Positions 7,367 to 16,248 of a DNA stretch of 58,280 bases are shown piece by piece. Each line of letters starts with the position of its first letter. The stretch's first letter is position 1. Under the pieces are notes generated by a model, which worked only from the letters and a program-made list of their open reading frames with translations, was not told the DNA's origin and searched no databases. The DNA lies in contig RIBJ01000059.1 in NCBI GenBank assembly GCA_003762715.1, forward strand, positions 1 to 58,280. Reading direction: 5' to 3'. The position numbers were made by a program, and so were the translations under genes. This DNA comes from Muribaculaceae bacterium Isolate-104 (HZI). Its GTDB lineage: Bacteria; Bacteroidota; Bacteroidia; Bacteroidales; Muribaculaceae.

Positions 7367-8588
7367 AATTTTATCCGTAATAATCGCAGTTATATCGGTG
7401 ACTGCAGCAGTTGCTCAGCAGACATCAAGCCCATACTCACGATTCGGCTACGGACTGTTGCGCGACAACGCCACTTCAGCCCAACGCCAGATGGGCGGCA
7501 TCGGATACGCAATGACATCCGGAAGGCAGATTAACGCTATGAACCCGGCGTCATATTCCAGAATAGACTCCCTGACATTTCTTTTCGACATGGGTGTCGA
7601 CGCTTCTTTCATAAACTCAAAGGAAGAGGGATCCTCTCTTAGTCAGAAAGGCGGAGGTCTTGACTATGTCACCATGCAATTTCCTCTGAGCAAACGCATA
7701 GGAGCCAGTGTCGGACTGCTGCCCTACTCCTCTGTAGGCTATGCGTTCGGCAGCGAAATCAAAAACGGCACCAACTCCCATCAGGGTTCCGGAGGGCTTA
7801 ACCAGCTATATGTCGGACTCAGCGGCAACATATTCAAAGGTTTCAGCGCCGGTTTCAACTTCTCGTACCTTTTCGGCAACAACATAAACGACATCTACGC
7901 CTATACTTCCACCGGTTCGACATCTCTTTTCGAGCAGGAAATTGAAGTGCGCGACTGGCATTTCTCCGCCGGACTCCAGTACACCCTCGACATAAACCGG
8001 GACTACACCCTCGGTTTCGGCGTGGTATACACCCCCGGCAAAGACTTGCTCGGAAATGCGAGAGTGATAAAATACGACGTGACTTCCAACGAAAAACCCG
8101 ACACAGTACAGAGCATGCGCCTACGCGGCAACTTCTCACTGCCCGACACCTGGGGTGCAGGTGTGAACCTGCGCCACGGCTCACGCTGGATGGTGGAAGC
8201 CGACGTAACTTACCAGCCCTGGAGCAAAGTGAAATTCGCAAAAATGGCTGACTTCCCGGCAACAAAATTTGCCGACCGCTGGAAAATAGGTGTCGGCGGC
8301 GAATGGCGTCCGAAAGACCGAGGCAACTACTTCAGCCTCGTGACATACCGGCTCGGCGGATATTACAACCGCGACTATATGACTGTCGGCTCAAACAATG
8401 TACGCGAATACGGGCTGAGCTGCGGCTTCGGATTTCCGACCATGTCCACCAAGACAATCATAAACCTCGGCTTTGAATACAAAAACCGCCAGGCTACACC
8501 TAACCCGCTCCTTCAAGAAAAATATTTCTCCATAACTCTGGGAGTAAACTTCAACGAGCTATGGTTCTTCAAGCGCAAAATCGATTGA
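7353..8588 (+). CDS. FadL/OmpP1-like outer-membrane beta-barrel protein
   Basis: 411 residues with a signal peptide (VIIAVISVTAAVAQQ, cleavage around residue 21). The mature N-terminus has a FadL-family-like pattern, SPYSRFGYGLL followed by MGGIGYA and AMNPASY. Alternating amphipathic strands then run to the C-terminus, which ends in hydrophobic strands near ELWFFKRKID. FadL-type barrels take up hydrophobic compounds across the outer membrane; the substrate here is unknown. It overlaps coaX by 14 nt and is followed 6 nt later by lptC, so it belongs to the coaX operon. Confidence 0.75.
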   Translation: MRQNRILSVIIAVISVTAAVAQQTSSPYSRFGYGLLRDNATSAQRQMGGIGYAMTSGRQINAMNPASYSRIDSLTFLFDMGVDASFINSKEEGSSLSQKGGGLDYVTMQFPLSKRIGASVGLLPYSSVGYAFGSEIKNGTNSHQGSGGLNQLYVGLSGNIFKGFSAGFNFSYLFGNNINDIYAYTSTGSTSLFEQEIEVRDWHFSAGLQYTLDINRDYTLGFGVVYTPGKDLLGNARVIKYDVTSNEKPDTVQSMRLRGNFSLPDTWGAGVNLRHGSRWMVEADVTYQPWSKVKFAKMADFPATKFADRWKIGVGGEWRPKDRGNYFSLVTYRLGGYYNRDYMTVGSNNVREYGLSCGFGFPTMSTKTIINLGFEYKNRQATPNPLLQEKYFSITLGVNFNELWFFKRKID

Positions 8589-8594
8589 TGACGA

Positions 8595-9326
8595 ATGCCT
8601 GACAGGGTTTCTCAGAGCACCGTTCAACTGCGGGCATTACCGATATTCGCGGCAATGCTGCTTATGGTGTGTGCCGTCCACCTGTCATCATGTTCAGACG
8701 ATGACAACAAGGTCTATGCCGCAAATGTCGACCCCGAGCTCACCCCCACAATGCTGACCCGCAATGTAAGCACTCTGATTTCCGACTCCGGAATAACCCG
8801 TTACAGAGTCGAGGCTCCCCTGTGGCTTGTCTACGACGAGGCAAAAGAACCCTTCTGGATTTTTCCCAGGACACTCCACCTCGAACGCTTTGACAACTTT
8901 TTCAACAAAGAGGCGACTGTTGACTGCGACTCCGCCACCTACCTCAAAAATAAACAGTTGTGGATACTCGACGGTCATGTGGCTGTTGTGAACCTTGCCG
9001 GAGAAAAATTCCTTACCGAGCAACTGTTCTGGGACCAGCGCAAACAGTCGGTCTACTCCGATTCATTCATTCAGATTATACGTTCCGACCGCATAATGGA
9101 AGGCTACGGCTTTGTTTCAAACGAAACAATGACCGACTTTTATGTAAAGAATGTCAGCGCCATACTGCCTGTAAACCGCAGCAACGCCGGAGCAGGTGCA
9201 GACTCCGCCGCTGTTCAGGCATCTGCACCGGAGCTGTCCGACTCGACCTCTGTCAATGCTGACTCCTCCCGCACCGCAATGCGGCAACCGCGTCCACGCA
9301 AAACAACACGACAACCCAACCAATAA
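8595..9326 (+). CDS. lptC: LPS export protein LptC
   Basis: Bitopic periplasmic component of the Lpt bridge that passes LPS from LptB2FG to LptA and on to the LptDE translocon. 243 residues. An N-terminal hydrophobic segment (ALPIFAAMLLMVCAVHL) ends in LSSC, which may be a lipobox. A beta-jellyroll then carries family features: ISDSGITRYRVEAPLWLVY, WIFPRTLHLERFD and DSATYLKNKQLWILDGHV. The C-terminal 45 residues are serine/proline-rich and look disordered. The partner lptE is in this window at 25314-25838. Confidence 0.88.
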   Translation: MPDRVSQSTVQLRALPIFAAMLLMVCAVHLSSCSDDDNKVYAANVDPELTPTMLTRNVSTLISDSGITRYRVEAPLWLVYDEAKEPFWIFPRTLHLERFDNFFNKEATVDCDSATYLKNKQLWILDGHVAVVNLAGEKFLTEQLFWDQRKQSVYSDSFIQIIRSDRIMEGYGFVSNETMTDFYVKNVSAILPVNRSNAGAGADSAAVQASAPELSDSTSVNADSSRTAMRQPRPRKTTRQPNQ

Positions 9327-9328
9327 CA

Positions 9329-10600
9329 ATGTCAATACTGATTCTCGCCATAATAGCTCTGGTGTTCTCCGCCCTGTTCTCGGGCACCGAAATAGCCTAT
9401 GTCACAGCCGACCGCGTCAGGGTTGAGCTTGATGTCAAGAAAGGCGGGTTTGTAAACACTATCATCTCCCGGTTCTACCGCGATTCCGACTTCTTTATCT
9501 CCACAATACTGGTAGGCAACAACATAATGCTCGTAATATACGGCATGGGAGCGGCAGCCGTCCTGGAACCGTGGCTCGAATCCTACCACTTCAACCAGGC
9601 GGTGGTTCTGATTCTGTCCACCCTCATCTCCACCGGCATTATACTGCTCACAGGCGAGTTTTTTCCGAAATCCATATTCCGCATCAACCCCAATATTTCA
9701 CTAAAAGTATTCGCATTGCCGATATACCTGTTCTACCTCGCACTATATCCCGTGTCTCTCTTTACCACCTGGCTGTCAAAGGTGCTGATGAAACTTTTCG
9801 GCATAAAGTCAGGCAACCAGAAAGGCGGCATGCTTTCAGTCGGAGACCTTAACAGCTACCTTGACCGCACCATTGACGAGGTGAACCCGGCAAAGACCCC
9901 GGTTGAAAACGAAGTGAAGATTTTCCATAACGCACTCGATTTCTCCTCAACACACATCCGCGACTGCATGCTGCCCCGCAACGAAGTTGTGGCGGTAAAT
10001 ATCGACACAACCTCCCGCCAGGAACTCAGCGACCTGTTCACATCATCGGGCAGAAGCAAAATTGTGGTTTACAGCGGCGATATAGACAATGTGCTTGGCT
10101 ATATTCATGTAAGCGAGCTGTTTGTACCCGAGAGCGACTGGAAAGAACATCTCAAGCCCGTTATATTCGCGCCCGAAACCCTGCTTGCAAACAAACTCAT
10201 GCGACGCCTGCTCGCTGAAAAGCGCAGCATGGCGGTGGTCGTTGACGAATTCGGAGGCACTGCAGGGCTTGTTACTCTCGAAGACCTTGTCGAGGAAATT
10301 TTCGGAGACATCCAGGACGAACATGACAACAGCCGCCCAATGGTACGCGAGGTGAAACCGGGCATTTACGAGTGTTCGGGACGAGTGGAAATTGAAAACC
10401 TCAGAGAATCATTCCACATAGACATTCCCGAAGACGATGATTACCAAACCCTTGCCGGATACATACTACACCACGTTGGCGAAATACCCGCCGAAGGCGA
10501 CCGCATAGAAATCAACGGCAAAACCTTTACCATTGAAAAAGGCAGCGCCACAAGGCTTGAACTCATACGGCTTGAAGACAATCCGAAAACGGAAGATTAA
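9329..10600 (+). CDS. CNNM/CBS/CorC_HlyC-domain membrane protein (hemolysin family)
   Basis: 423 residues. An N-terminal CNNM (DUF21) transmembrane domain occupies about residues 1-180, with SALFSGTEIAYVTADRVR and ILLTGEFFPKSIF. A CBS pair spans about 205-330 with MLPRNEVVAVNID and VVVDEFGGTAGLVTLEDLVEEIFG. A C-terminal CorC_HlyC domain covers about 345-415. Family members have been linked to Mg2+/Co2+ transport or metal homeostasis; the 'hemolysin' name is historical. It begins 2 nt after lptC. A paralogue of the same architecture, GldE, is at 49386-50738. Confidence 0.85.
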   Translation: MSILILAIIALVFSALFSGTEIAYVTADRVRVELDVKKGGFVNTIISRFYRDSDFFISTILVGNNIMLVIYGMGAAAVLEPWLESYHFNQAVVLILSTLISTGIILLTGEFFPKSIFRINPNISLKVFALPIYLFYLALYPVSLFTTWLSKVLMKLFGIKSGNQKGGMLSVGDLNSYLDRTIDEVNPAKTPVENEVKIFHNALDFSSTHIRDCMLPRNEVVAVNIDTTSRQELSDLFTSSGRSKIVVYSGDIDNVLGYIHVSELFVPESDWKEHLKPVIFAPETLLANKLMRRLLAEKRSMAVVVDEFGGTAGLVTLEDLVEEIFGDIQDEHDNSRPMVREVKPGIYECSGRVEIENLRESFHIDIPEDDDYQTLAGYILHHVGEIPAEGDRIEINGKTFTIEKGSATRLELIRLEDNPKTED

Positions 10601-10636
10601 CTACCTTGAATCACTAACCACATACAAATACTTAAA

Positions 10637-12625
10637 ATGAGCAGACTTGCAACAGTTTTCGTTTCGCTGATTCTTATCAGCTTCGCCTTTTCAGCCAACC
10701 CGGCTGTGGGGGCAAATCCCAAGCCGTTCGTAGTACCCGAGCTGCGCCAATGGACCGGAGCGAAAGGCTCTTTCACTCCAAACCCCACAAACACGGCTAT
10801 CACGGTTGCCGACTCCTCTCTTTTAAAAATAGCCGGAGCATTTGCCGACGACTACAAAGCCATGTTTGGCACTGCACTCCCCGTAAAAGTGGGCAAAAGT
10901 GCCAAAGGCAACTTCCACTTCGCACTGAAAGCCGACAAAAAGCTCGGAAACGAAGGCTACTCGATTGAAATCAGCGACAGGGTAACAGTGACCGCCCCCG
11001 AAAAAACCGGCGCTTTCTGGGCAACCAGAACACTGCTGCAGATTTCGGAACAGTCTGCCGACAGATCTGTGCCATGCGGCAAAATCACCGACTGGCCCGA
11101 CTACGCACTCCGCGGACTGTCTATGGATGTAGGCCGCAAATTCTTTCCCATGAGCTATCTCAGAGACCTCGTGAAAGTTCTGGCGTACTACAAAATGAAC
11201 TCTCTCAGAATACACCTTAACGACAACGGATTTCCATACTACTTCGGCAACGACTGGGACAAAACCTACTCTGCTTTCCGCCTCGAAAGCACAAGATTTC
11301 CGGGGCTTACCGCACGCGACGGATACTATACCAAGGATGAATTCCGTGATTTTCAGCGTTTCGCCGCAGGCGAATTCGTCGACATTGTACCCGAAATTGA
11401 CATACCCGCACATGCTCTCGCATTTGCCAAGTACAAAAAAGGCATCGGCAGCGAAGAGTTCGGACAAGACCACCTGAACCTGTTCAATGAAGAGACAATG
11501 CCGTTTCTCGACCAGCTCTTTGACGAGTATATCGGAGGCGACAACCCTGTGTTTGTCAACGACTATGTTCACATAGGCACAGACGAATTCGGCAAAGACT
11601 ACGCCGGCTTTGAAAACAAAAAAGCTACCGTGGAAAAATTTCGCTCTTTCATGGACCACTACATCAGGCTCATTGAAAGCTACGGCAAAAAACCGTGGGT
11701 ATGGGGTTCTCTTTCCACAGCGCCGGGCGAAACTCCGGTAAAAACCGAAGGTGTCATGCTTGACGCTTGGTACAACGGCTATGCCGACCCCAAGGAGATG
11801 GTAAAACTCGGCTTCAAAATCAACAGCATTCCCGACGGCATGGTTTACATAGTGCCCAATGCCGGCTATTACCACGACTATCTCAACAACGAGTGGCTTT
11901 ATGCCAACTGGACACCGGCGCGCGTCGGCAACGTTCAGTTTGAAGAAAAAGACCCCGCCATTGTCGGAGGATACTTCGCCGTGTGGAACGACCATGTCGG
12001 AAACGGCATTTCCGTACAGGATGTCCACCACCGCATCATGCATTCGATTGCCACAATGTCCGTGAAACTCTGGGACGGTGTAAATGTCACAGTGCCGTTC
12101 GAGGATTTTGACAAGGAGCGCACAATCATCTCCGAAGCGCCCGGCATAAACCGGCTCGGCAAAGTCGGCGCCCCGAACAGCCTTGTGTACGAAGCCGCAA
12201 CCGTAGCTCCCGGCACAACTCTGCCTGTAAAAGAGCTCGGCTACGGCTACACTGTGGAATTTGACATAGAAGCCGCTCCGGAAGGCAAAGGCACCGTGCT
12301 ATTCAGCTCGCCCGACGCCGTGTTCTACCTGAGCGACCCCGTCAAGGGTCTTTTCGGCTTTGCTCGCGACGGCTACCTGAACACATTCAACTTCCGTCCA
12401 TATCCAGGCGAAAAAGCCCACATTAAAATCACGGGCGACAACAAATGCACAACCCTGTGGGTCAACGGCAGCAAATACGAAAGCCTTGACAAAATAACAC
12501 AATGGCACAACGAAGGCAAAAACAAGATGTACTATCTCCAGACACTCGTTTTCCCTCTGCAAAACACCGGCAACTTCAACAGCCGCATTTCCAATCTGAA
12601 AGCATACAACTACATCACCGAATAA
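10637..12625 (+). CDS. Secreted GH20 beta-N-acetylhexosaminidase with C-terminal beta-sandwich
   Basis: 662 residues with a signal peptide (FVSLILISFAFSANPAVG). A GH20b-like domain spans about residues 30-150. The GH20 barrel follows, starting at DYALRGLSMDVGRKFFP, with LRIHLNDNGFP and EFVDIVPEIDIPAHALAF. The catalytic Asp-Glu pair is D316-E317 in DYVHIGTDEFG; the common family motif is H-x-G-G-D-E, so Thr replaces the second Gly. Tryptophan-rich segments at PWVWGSL and YFAVWNDHVG line the substrate site. Residues about 545-655 look like a LamG/concanavalin-type lectin domain. It probably releases terminal GlcNAc or GalNAc from host or microbial glycans in the periplasm or at the surface. It stands alone between the lptC operon and a bidirectional terminator. 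Confidence 0.9.
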   Translation: MSRLATVFVSLILISFAFSANPAVGANPKPFVVPELRQWTGAKGSFTPNPTNTAITVADSSLLKIAGAFADDYKAMFGTALPVKVGKSAKGNFHFALKADKKLGNEGYSIEISDRVTVTAPEKTGAFWATRTLLQISEQSADRSVPCGKITDWPDYALRGLSMDVGRKFFPMSYLRDLVKVLAYYKMNSLRIHLNDNGFPYYFGNDWDKTYSAFRLESTRFPGLTARDGYYTKDEFRDFQRFAAGEFVDIVPEIDIPAHALAFAKYKKGIGSEEFGQDHLNLFNEETMPFLDQLFDEYIGGDNPVFVNDYVHIGTDEFGKDYAGFENKKATVEKFRSFMDHYIRLIESYGKKPWVWGSLSTAPGETPVKTEGVMLDAWYNGYADPKEMVKLGFKINSIPDGMVYIVPNAGYYHDYLNNEWLYANWTPARVGNVQFEEKDPAIVGGYFAVWNDHVGNGISVQDVHHRIMHSIATMSVKLWDGVNVTVPFEDFDKERTIISEAPGINRLGKVGAPNSLVYEAATVAPGTTLPVKELGYGYTVEFDIEAAPEGKGTVLFSSPDAVFYLSDPVKGLFGFARDGYLNTFNFRPYPGEKAHIKITGDNKCTTLWVNGSKYESLDKITQWHNEGKNKMYYLQTLVFPLQNTGNFNSRISNLKAYNYITE

Positions 12626-12644
12626 TATATCCTATCAAACGCAC

Positions 12645-12676
12645 ACAGCCTCCCGACGGGTCCGTCGGGAGGCTGT
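12645..12676. terminator. Bidirectional terminator-like hairpin between GH20 gene and asnA
   Basis: A perfect 13-bp stem pairs 12645-12657 with 12664-12676 around a 6-nt loop. It sits between the convergent ends of the GH20 gene and asnA. T-rich tails on either side are weak, so efficiency is uncertain. Confidence 0.75.
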
Positions 12677-12697
12677 ATATTTATGCGCCACTTGCGT

Positions 12698-13732
12698 TTA
12701 AAGAAGCTCTATGCCACACTCGCGGCACCGCTCTATCTGCTCGTCGGGCCAGATGCTCGCCTGCACCTCGCCGATGTGAGCTTTCTGCAATAGAAACATA
12801 CACAGGCGGCTCTGACCGATGCCCCCTCCGATGGAATACGGCAGCTCTCCGGCAAGCAACGACCTGTGAAAATTCAACCCGCAGCGGTCTGTACACCCGC
12901 GCGCCTCAAGCTGACGCATCAGCGACTCCGGACTGACCCTCACCCCCATGGACGAAATTTCAAACGACCGGTCGAGAATACTGTCGTACAGCACAATATC
13001 CCCGTTAAGTCCTGAATAGCCGTCGCTGTTGGGACTAATCCAGTCATCATAGTCCGGAGCACGCCCGTCATGAGGCTCCCCGTTACTCAAAGGGGCTCCG
13101 ATTCCTATTATGAATATAGCCCCATACTCCTTGGCTGCGGCTGTTTCTCTTTCTGTCGCCGTCATTCCCGGATACTTGCGCAATAGCTCCTCGGCATGTA
13201 TAAAAGTGATTTCCTCTGGCAATCGCGGGGTTATGTGCGGAAAATGACGATACACCGTCAGTTCGCACTGCTTGAGCGCATTGTATATTCTGCGCACCGT
13301 CTCTTTTAAATACTCAAGAGTGCGGTCCGACTCTTTTATAGTCTGCTCCCAGTCCCACTGGTCAACATACATGGAATGAAGATTGTCAAGCTCCTCATCC
13401 GCGCGTATGGCATTCATGTCGGTATAAAGCCCGAACCCCGGCGCTATATCGTATGCTCCGAGCTTGACCCGTTTCCATTTAGCAAGCGAATGCACCACCT
13501 CCGCGCGCCGGTCACCAAGCGCCTTTACCGGAAACCCCACAGCCCGTTCAACACCGTTCAGGTCATCGTTCAGACCGGTGCCGCTGAGCACAAACAGCGG
13601 AGCAGTAACCCTGCGAAGGTTCAGATTTTCTGCAAGCCTGCGCTGAAACTCGTCCTTAATCATTTTTATTGCAACCTCAGTTGTCTCAGGCAGCAGCTTT
13701 CTTTTATATCTCTTTGGCAGTATTAATGGCAT
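12698..13732 (-). CDS. asnA: Aspartate--ammonia ligase (AMP-forming asparagine synthetase)
   Basis: Makes asparagine from aspartate, ammonia and ATP in the cytoplasm, with a class II aminoacyl-tRNA-synthetase fold. 344 residues, normal for AsnA. Typical segments are APLFVLSGTGLNDDLNG, VVHSLAKWKRVKLGAYDI, GLYTDMNAIRADEELDNLHS and YVDQWDWEQTI. The C-terminal motif 3 region is SIGGGIGQSRLCMFLL. It is monocistronic, with a good promoter upstream and a hairpin downstream. Confidence 0.96.
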   Translation of the reverse strand: MPLILPKRYKRKLLPETTEVAIKMIKDEFQRRLAENLNLRRVTAPLFVLSGTGLNDDLNGVERAVGFPVKALGDRRAEVVHSLAKWKRVKLGAYDIAPGFGLYTDMNAIRADEELDNLHSMYVDQWDWEQTIKESDRTLEYLKETVRRIYNALKQCELTVYRHFPHITPRLPEEITFIHAEELLRKYPGMTATERETAAAKEYGAIFIIGIGAPLSNGEPHDGRAPDYDDWISPNSDGYSGLNGDIVLYDSILDRSFEISSMGVRVSPESLMRQLEARGCTDRCGLNFHRSLLAGELPYSIGGGIGQSRLCMFLLQKAHIGEVQASIWPDEQIERCRECGIELL

Positions 13733-13760
13733 ATCACATATTTTATGTTAGTAAACGGCA

Positions 13761-13790
13761 CAAATTTATAACATTTTGCTCTATTACAAA
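13761..13790 (-). promoter_or_regulatory. asnA promoter (-33 TTTG, -7 TAAATTTG)
   Basis: On the minus strand, TTTG (13790-13787) and TAAATTTG (13768-13761) are separated by 18 nt. The -7 box is about 28 nt upstream of the asnA ATG. Confidence 0.75.
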
Positions 13791-13875
13791 AACAGCTCCG
13801 GCACATTTTGTTCACACACATGCCAATCAGGCGGCTATTTGACACCCGCAAGCCATGTTTCCCTCCCTTTTTGAA

Positions 13876-13971
13876 AGAACTTCGGCACTATCTGATGCAC
13901 TATGACACCGTGATGCTCATGAAGTTCTATCCTCTTAATGCTCATTTACTCCGTTATTTTGCGTACCTTTG
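13876..13971 (+). promoter_or_regulatory. wzi upstream region: inverted repeat plus -7 TACCTTTG
   Basis: The 314-nt gap between asnA and the Wzi gene contains no convincing gene. It holds an 8-bp inverted repeat, AGAACTTC (13876-13883) and GAAGTTCT (13921-13928), and a -7 box TACCTTTG at 13964-13971. The transcript would have a leader of about 70 nt before the ATG at 14047. The repeat lies just upstream of the promoter and could be a regulator site, but this is unproven. Confidence 0.5.
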
Positions 13972-14046
13972 CACCCCGGTTTCGTACTAACCGCTGCATG
14001 AGCTTAACATGCTTTGAATAAAATGTCTATCAATCAAATATAATTC

Positions 14047-15513
14047 ATGCGTTTTATAAAGACCCTTCTACTCCTTACAGCAACTGCCTCTCTGCCTGCT
14101 GCCGCATCCTCAGCGATGCCCGACAGCATCAGCTACTCCGTAGAAGCAATGTCTTCTGTCAGCTCAGGAGAACACACCCCGTTCTGGCTCGCCAACAACC
14201 GGTTCGGACTCTCTTCCGTTAAAAAGAACAACGGATACCTCAGAGCAGGGATGTTCAAGGAAGCCGACAAAAACGGCAAACGCTTTGCATGGGGTGCCGG
14301 AGTAGACCTCGCGGTTGCATACAATTTCACCTCCACCTTCATAGTTCAGCAACTTTATGCCGACCTGCGCTACCGTTGCCTCGGGCTGACGGTCGGAAGC
14401 AAAGAATTTACATCGGGCTTCACCAATCCCCGCCTTTCAAGCGGCAATCTGCTATTCTCCCCGAATGCCCGCCCAATTCCACAGGCGCGGATAGAGATTC
14501 CGCAATATACCACCGTGCCGCTGACAAAAGGCTGGCTGGCTGTCAAAGGCTACTTTGCCTACGGAGCATTCACCGACGGCAGATGGCAGAAAAACTTCGC
14601 GGCGAAAAACTCCAAACGTACCGAAGGAGTACTGTTCCATTCAAAAGGCGGGTTCCTGAAAATCGCCGACCCCAACGGGTTTCCGCTGTCGGTAGAAGGT
14701 GGTTTGCAGATGGCGGCGCAGTTTGGAGGAAAATCGATTACCGGCGACAAAGTCATCGATATGCCACAAGGAATTAAAGAATGGCTCAAGGCTATAATCC
14801 CATCTTCGGGCGGGAGCGACACCCCCTATGCCGAGCAGGCCAATGTGTATGGCAACCATGTCGGCGACTGGAATTTTGCCGTCAACTGGACCCCGCGCGA
14901 TGCCGACTGGGCGCTGAAAGTGTACTACGACCACTACTTCGAGGACCACTCCATGATGTTTCTTGAATACACCTGGCGCGACATGCTCCTCGGCGTCGAG
15001 GCAAAGCTGCCGAAAAACCCCTTCCTGTCGACAATAGTGTACGAATACCTGTACACAAAAGACCAGGCGGGCCCGGTGTACTGGGATCATACCCCCGAGA
15101 TTACCGAACAGGTCAGCGGACGCGACCAATACTACAACCACTACCTCTATACAGGCTGGCAACACTGGGGCATGGGTATAGGCAACCCGCTTGCCATATC
15201 CCCCATTTATAACAACGACCACATAATCGCATTCCGCCACAACCGCCTCAAAGGTCACCACCTCGGGTTCGAGGGCGAGCCCTCCAAATCGGTAAAATAC
15301 AGAGTATTGCTTTCATACACCCGTAGCTGGGGCACATACGACATACCCACCTCCCGTATAATGCACAACTTCAACACCCTCCTCGAAACAACCTATGCAC
15401 CTTCTCGGCTTAAAGGCTGGAGCGCTACCCTGTCACTGGGTTCCGACGGCGGCTCCCTGCTCGGGCCAAGCGTCGGTGCCATGCTATCAATCAAAAAAAC
15501 CGGCTGGCTATGA
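14047..15513 (+). CDS. Wzi-family capsule assembly outer-membrane protein
   Basis: 488 residues with a signal peptide (TLLLLTATASLPAAASSA). The mature protein begins with SISYSVEAMSSVSSGEHTPFW and LANNRFGLSS, the typical start of Bacteroidota Wzi-like proteins. A predicted beta-barrel follows with aromatic-rich strands such as YYDHYFEDHSMMFLEYTWRD and YTGWQHWGMGIGNPLA. Wzi proteins attach or organise capsular polysaccharide at the outer surface. It overlaps the following lipoprotein by 4 nt and precedes the polysaccharide export genes. Confidence 0.85.
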   Translation: MRFIKTLLLLTATASLPAAASSAMPDSISYSVEAMSSVSSGEHTPFWLANNRFGLSSVKKNNGYLRAGMFKEADKNGKRFAWGAGVDLAVAYNFTSTFIVQQLYADLRYRCLGLTVGSKEFTSGFTNPRLSSGNLLFSPNARPIPQARIEIPQYTTVPLTKGWLAVKGYFAYGAFTDGRWQKNFAAKNSKRTEGVLFHSKGGFLKIADPNGFPLSVEGGLQMAAQFGGKSITGDKVIDMPQGIKEWLKAIIPSSGGSDTPYAEQANVYGNHVGDWNFAVNWTPRDADWALKVYYDHYFEDHSMMFLEYTWRDMLLGVEAKLPKNPFLSTIVYEYLYTKDQAGPVYWDHTPEITEQVSGRDQYYNHYLYTGWQHWGMGIGNPLAISPIYNNDHIIAFRHNRLKGHHLGFEGEPSKSVKYRVLLSYTRSWGTYDIPTSRIMHNFNTLLETTYAPSRLKGWSATLSLGSDGGSLLGPSVGAMLSIKKTGWL

Positions 15514-15917
15514 AAAAAATGATACCCAACAAAGCGCTGGCACTGTGCCTTGCTGCGATTCTTTGCATCCTGACCGCCTCATGCGCCAAAAGAGGCATCA
15601 ACGGCGACCTTGACGGGCAATGGCGCATCATATCCATTGAAAACCTCGCAGACGGAGAGATTACCGAACCTCATAACCTGTTCATAAACATATATCTCCA
15701 CACCGTCAACCTCACACAAGGCACTATCGCCACCACCGGAATAATGACCTACTCATACCCTCAGGTCGCTTTTGAATTCCCGTATAACACCGACAACACC
15801 TCGCTTAACAAATGGGGCATATACAACTGGCAGACAACATTCACCATCGAACACCTGTCTTCCAAGTCCCTCGTTATGGCAAGCGATGCCGCCCGCATCA
15901 GCCTGAAAAAATACTGA
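15510..15917 (+). CDS. Lipocalin-like small lipoprotein
   Basis: 135 residues. A lipoprotein signal peptide (CLAAILCILTASC) has its acylated cysteine at about residue 25. The mature part begins with NGDLDGQWRIISIENL, the G-x-W opening of lipocalin-like folds, and is rich in beta strands (NLFINIYLHTVNLTQ and WQTTFTIEHLSSKSLVM). The ligand is unknown. The ATG overlaps the Wzi stop (ATGA), so the two are probably co-translated and may act together at the outer membrane. Confidence 0.7.
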   Translation: MKKMIPNKALALCLAAILCILTASCAKRGINGDLDGQWRIISIENLADGEITEPHNLFINIYLHTVNLTQGTIATTGIMTYSYPQVAFEFPYNTDNTSLNKWGIYNWQTTFTIEHLSSKSLVMASDAARISLKKY

Positions 15918-15959
15918 TAGTGCTTAACCGCTGACGCATAGCTCTTAGGCAAAAAAACA

Positions 15960-15991
15960 TTTGCATAATAAATTCATTTATTTTAACTTTG
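15960..15991 (+). promoter_or_regulatory. Promoter of the polysaccharide operon (-33 TTTG, -7 TAACTTTG)
   Basis: TTTG at 15960-15963 and TAACTTTG at 15984-15991 are separated by 20 nt, a strong Bacteroidota promoter. The next start codon is at 16249, leaving an unusually long leader of about 250 nt. Confidence 0.75.
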
Positions 15992-16053
15992 CAAAATAGA
16001 CACTTGCGGAAGGACATTTTCTATATAACGCCTGAGTGAACTGCAAATCCGCT

Positions 16054-16214
16054 CGGCAATCAATGACAGGGAATAGGTTGCCGCGTGTAACACAACTATA
16101 ACAAAGCCAATGCTCCTGAAAAGATGCTATGACACATTTCTTAAGCCCGCACCGCCGGCTGCCGGACAGACACACGGTCGGAAATCGTCTGTTTCCGGAC
16201 GCCGGAGCATTTTT
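16054..16214 (+). promoter_or_regulatory. Structured leader with terminator-like hairpin (putative attenuator)
   Basis: Two hairpins lie in the 250-nt leader. The first pairs CGGCAA (16054-16059) with TTGCCG (16078-16083). The second is three stacked 5-bp helices: CCGGC/GCCGG (16155-16159 with 16201-16205), CCGGA/TCCGG (16162-16166 with 16094+100, i.e. 16194-16198) and CAGAC/GTCTG (16167-16171 with 16187-16191). It is followed by a run of five T at 16210-16214. Position and shape fit an intrinsic terminator placed 35 nt before the first coding sequence, which would make expression of the operon depend on readthrough. A 12-codon reading frame (16063-16101) overlaps the first hairpin but is probably incidental. 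Confidence 0.55.
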
Positions 16215-16248
16215 GGCACACCTTCAAAAACTTTATCTGTAAGCTACC

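Noticed and set aside
10823-12043. 406-codon open frame on the minus strand
   Set aside because: It lies wholly antisense to the GH20 gene, has no recognisable domain, and mirrors the codon bias of the real gene.
13808-13990. 60-codon open frame upstream of the Wzi gene
   Set aside because: Begins with TTG, runs through the inverted repeat and the -7 box, and has no protein-like features.
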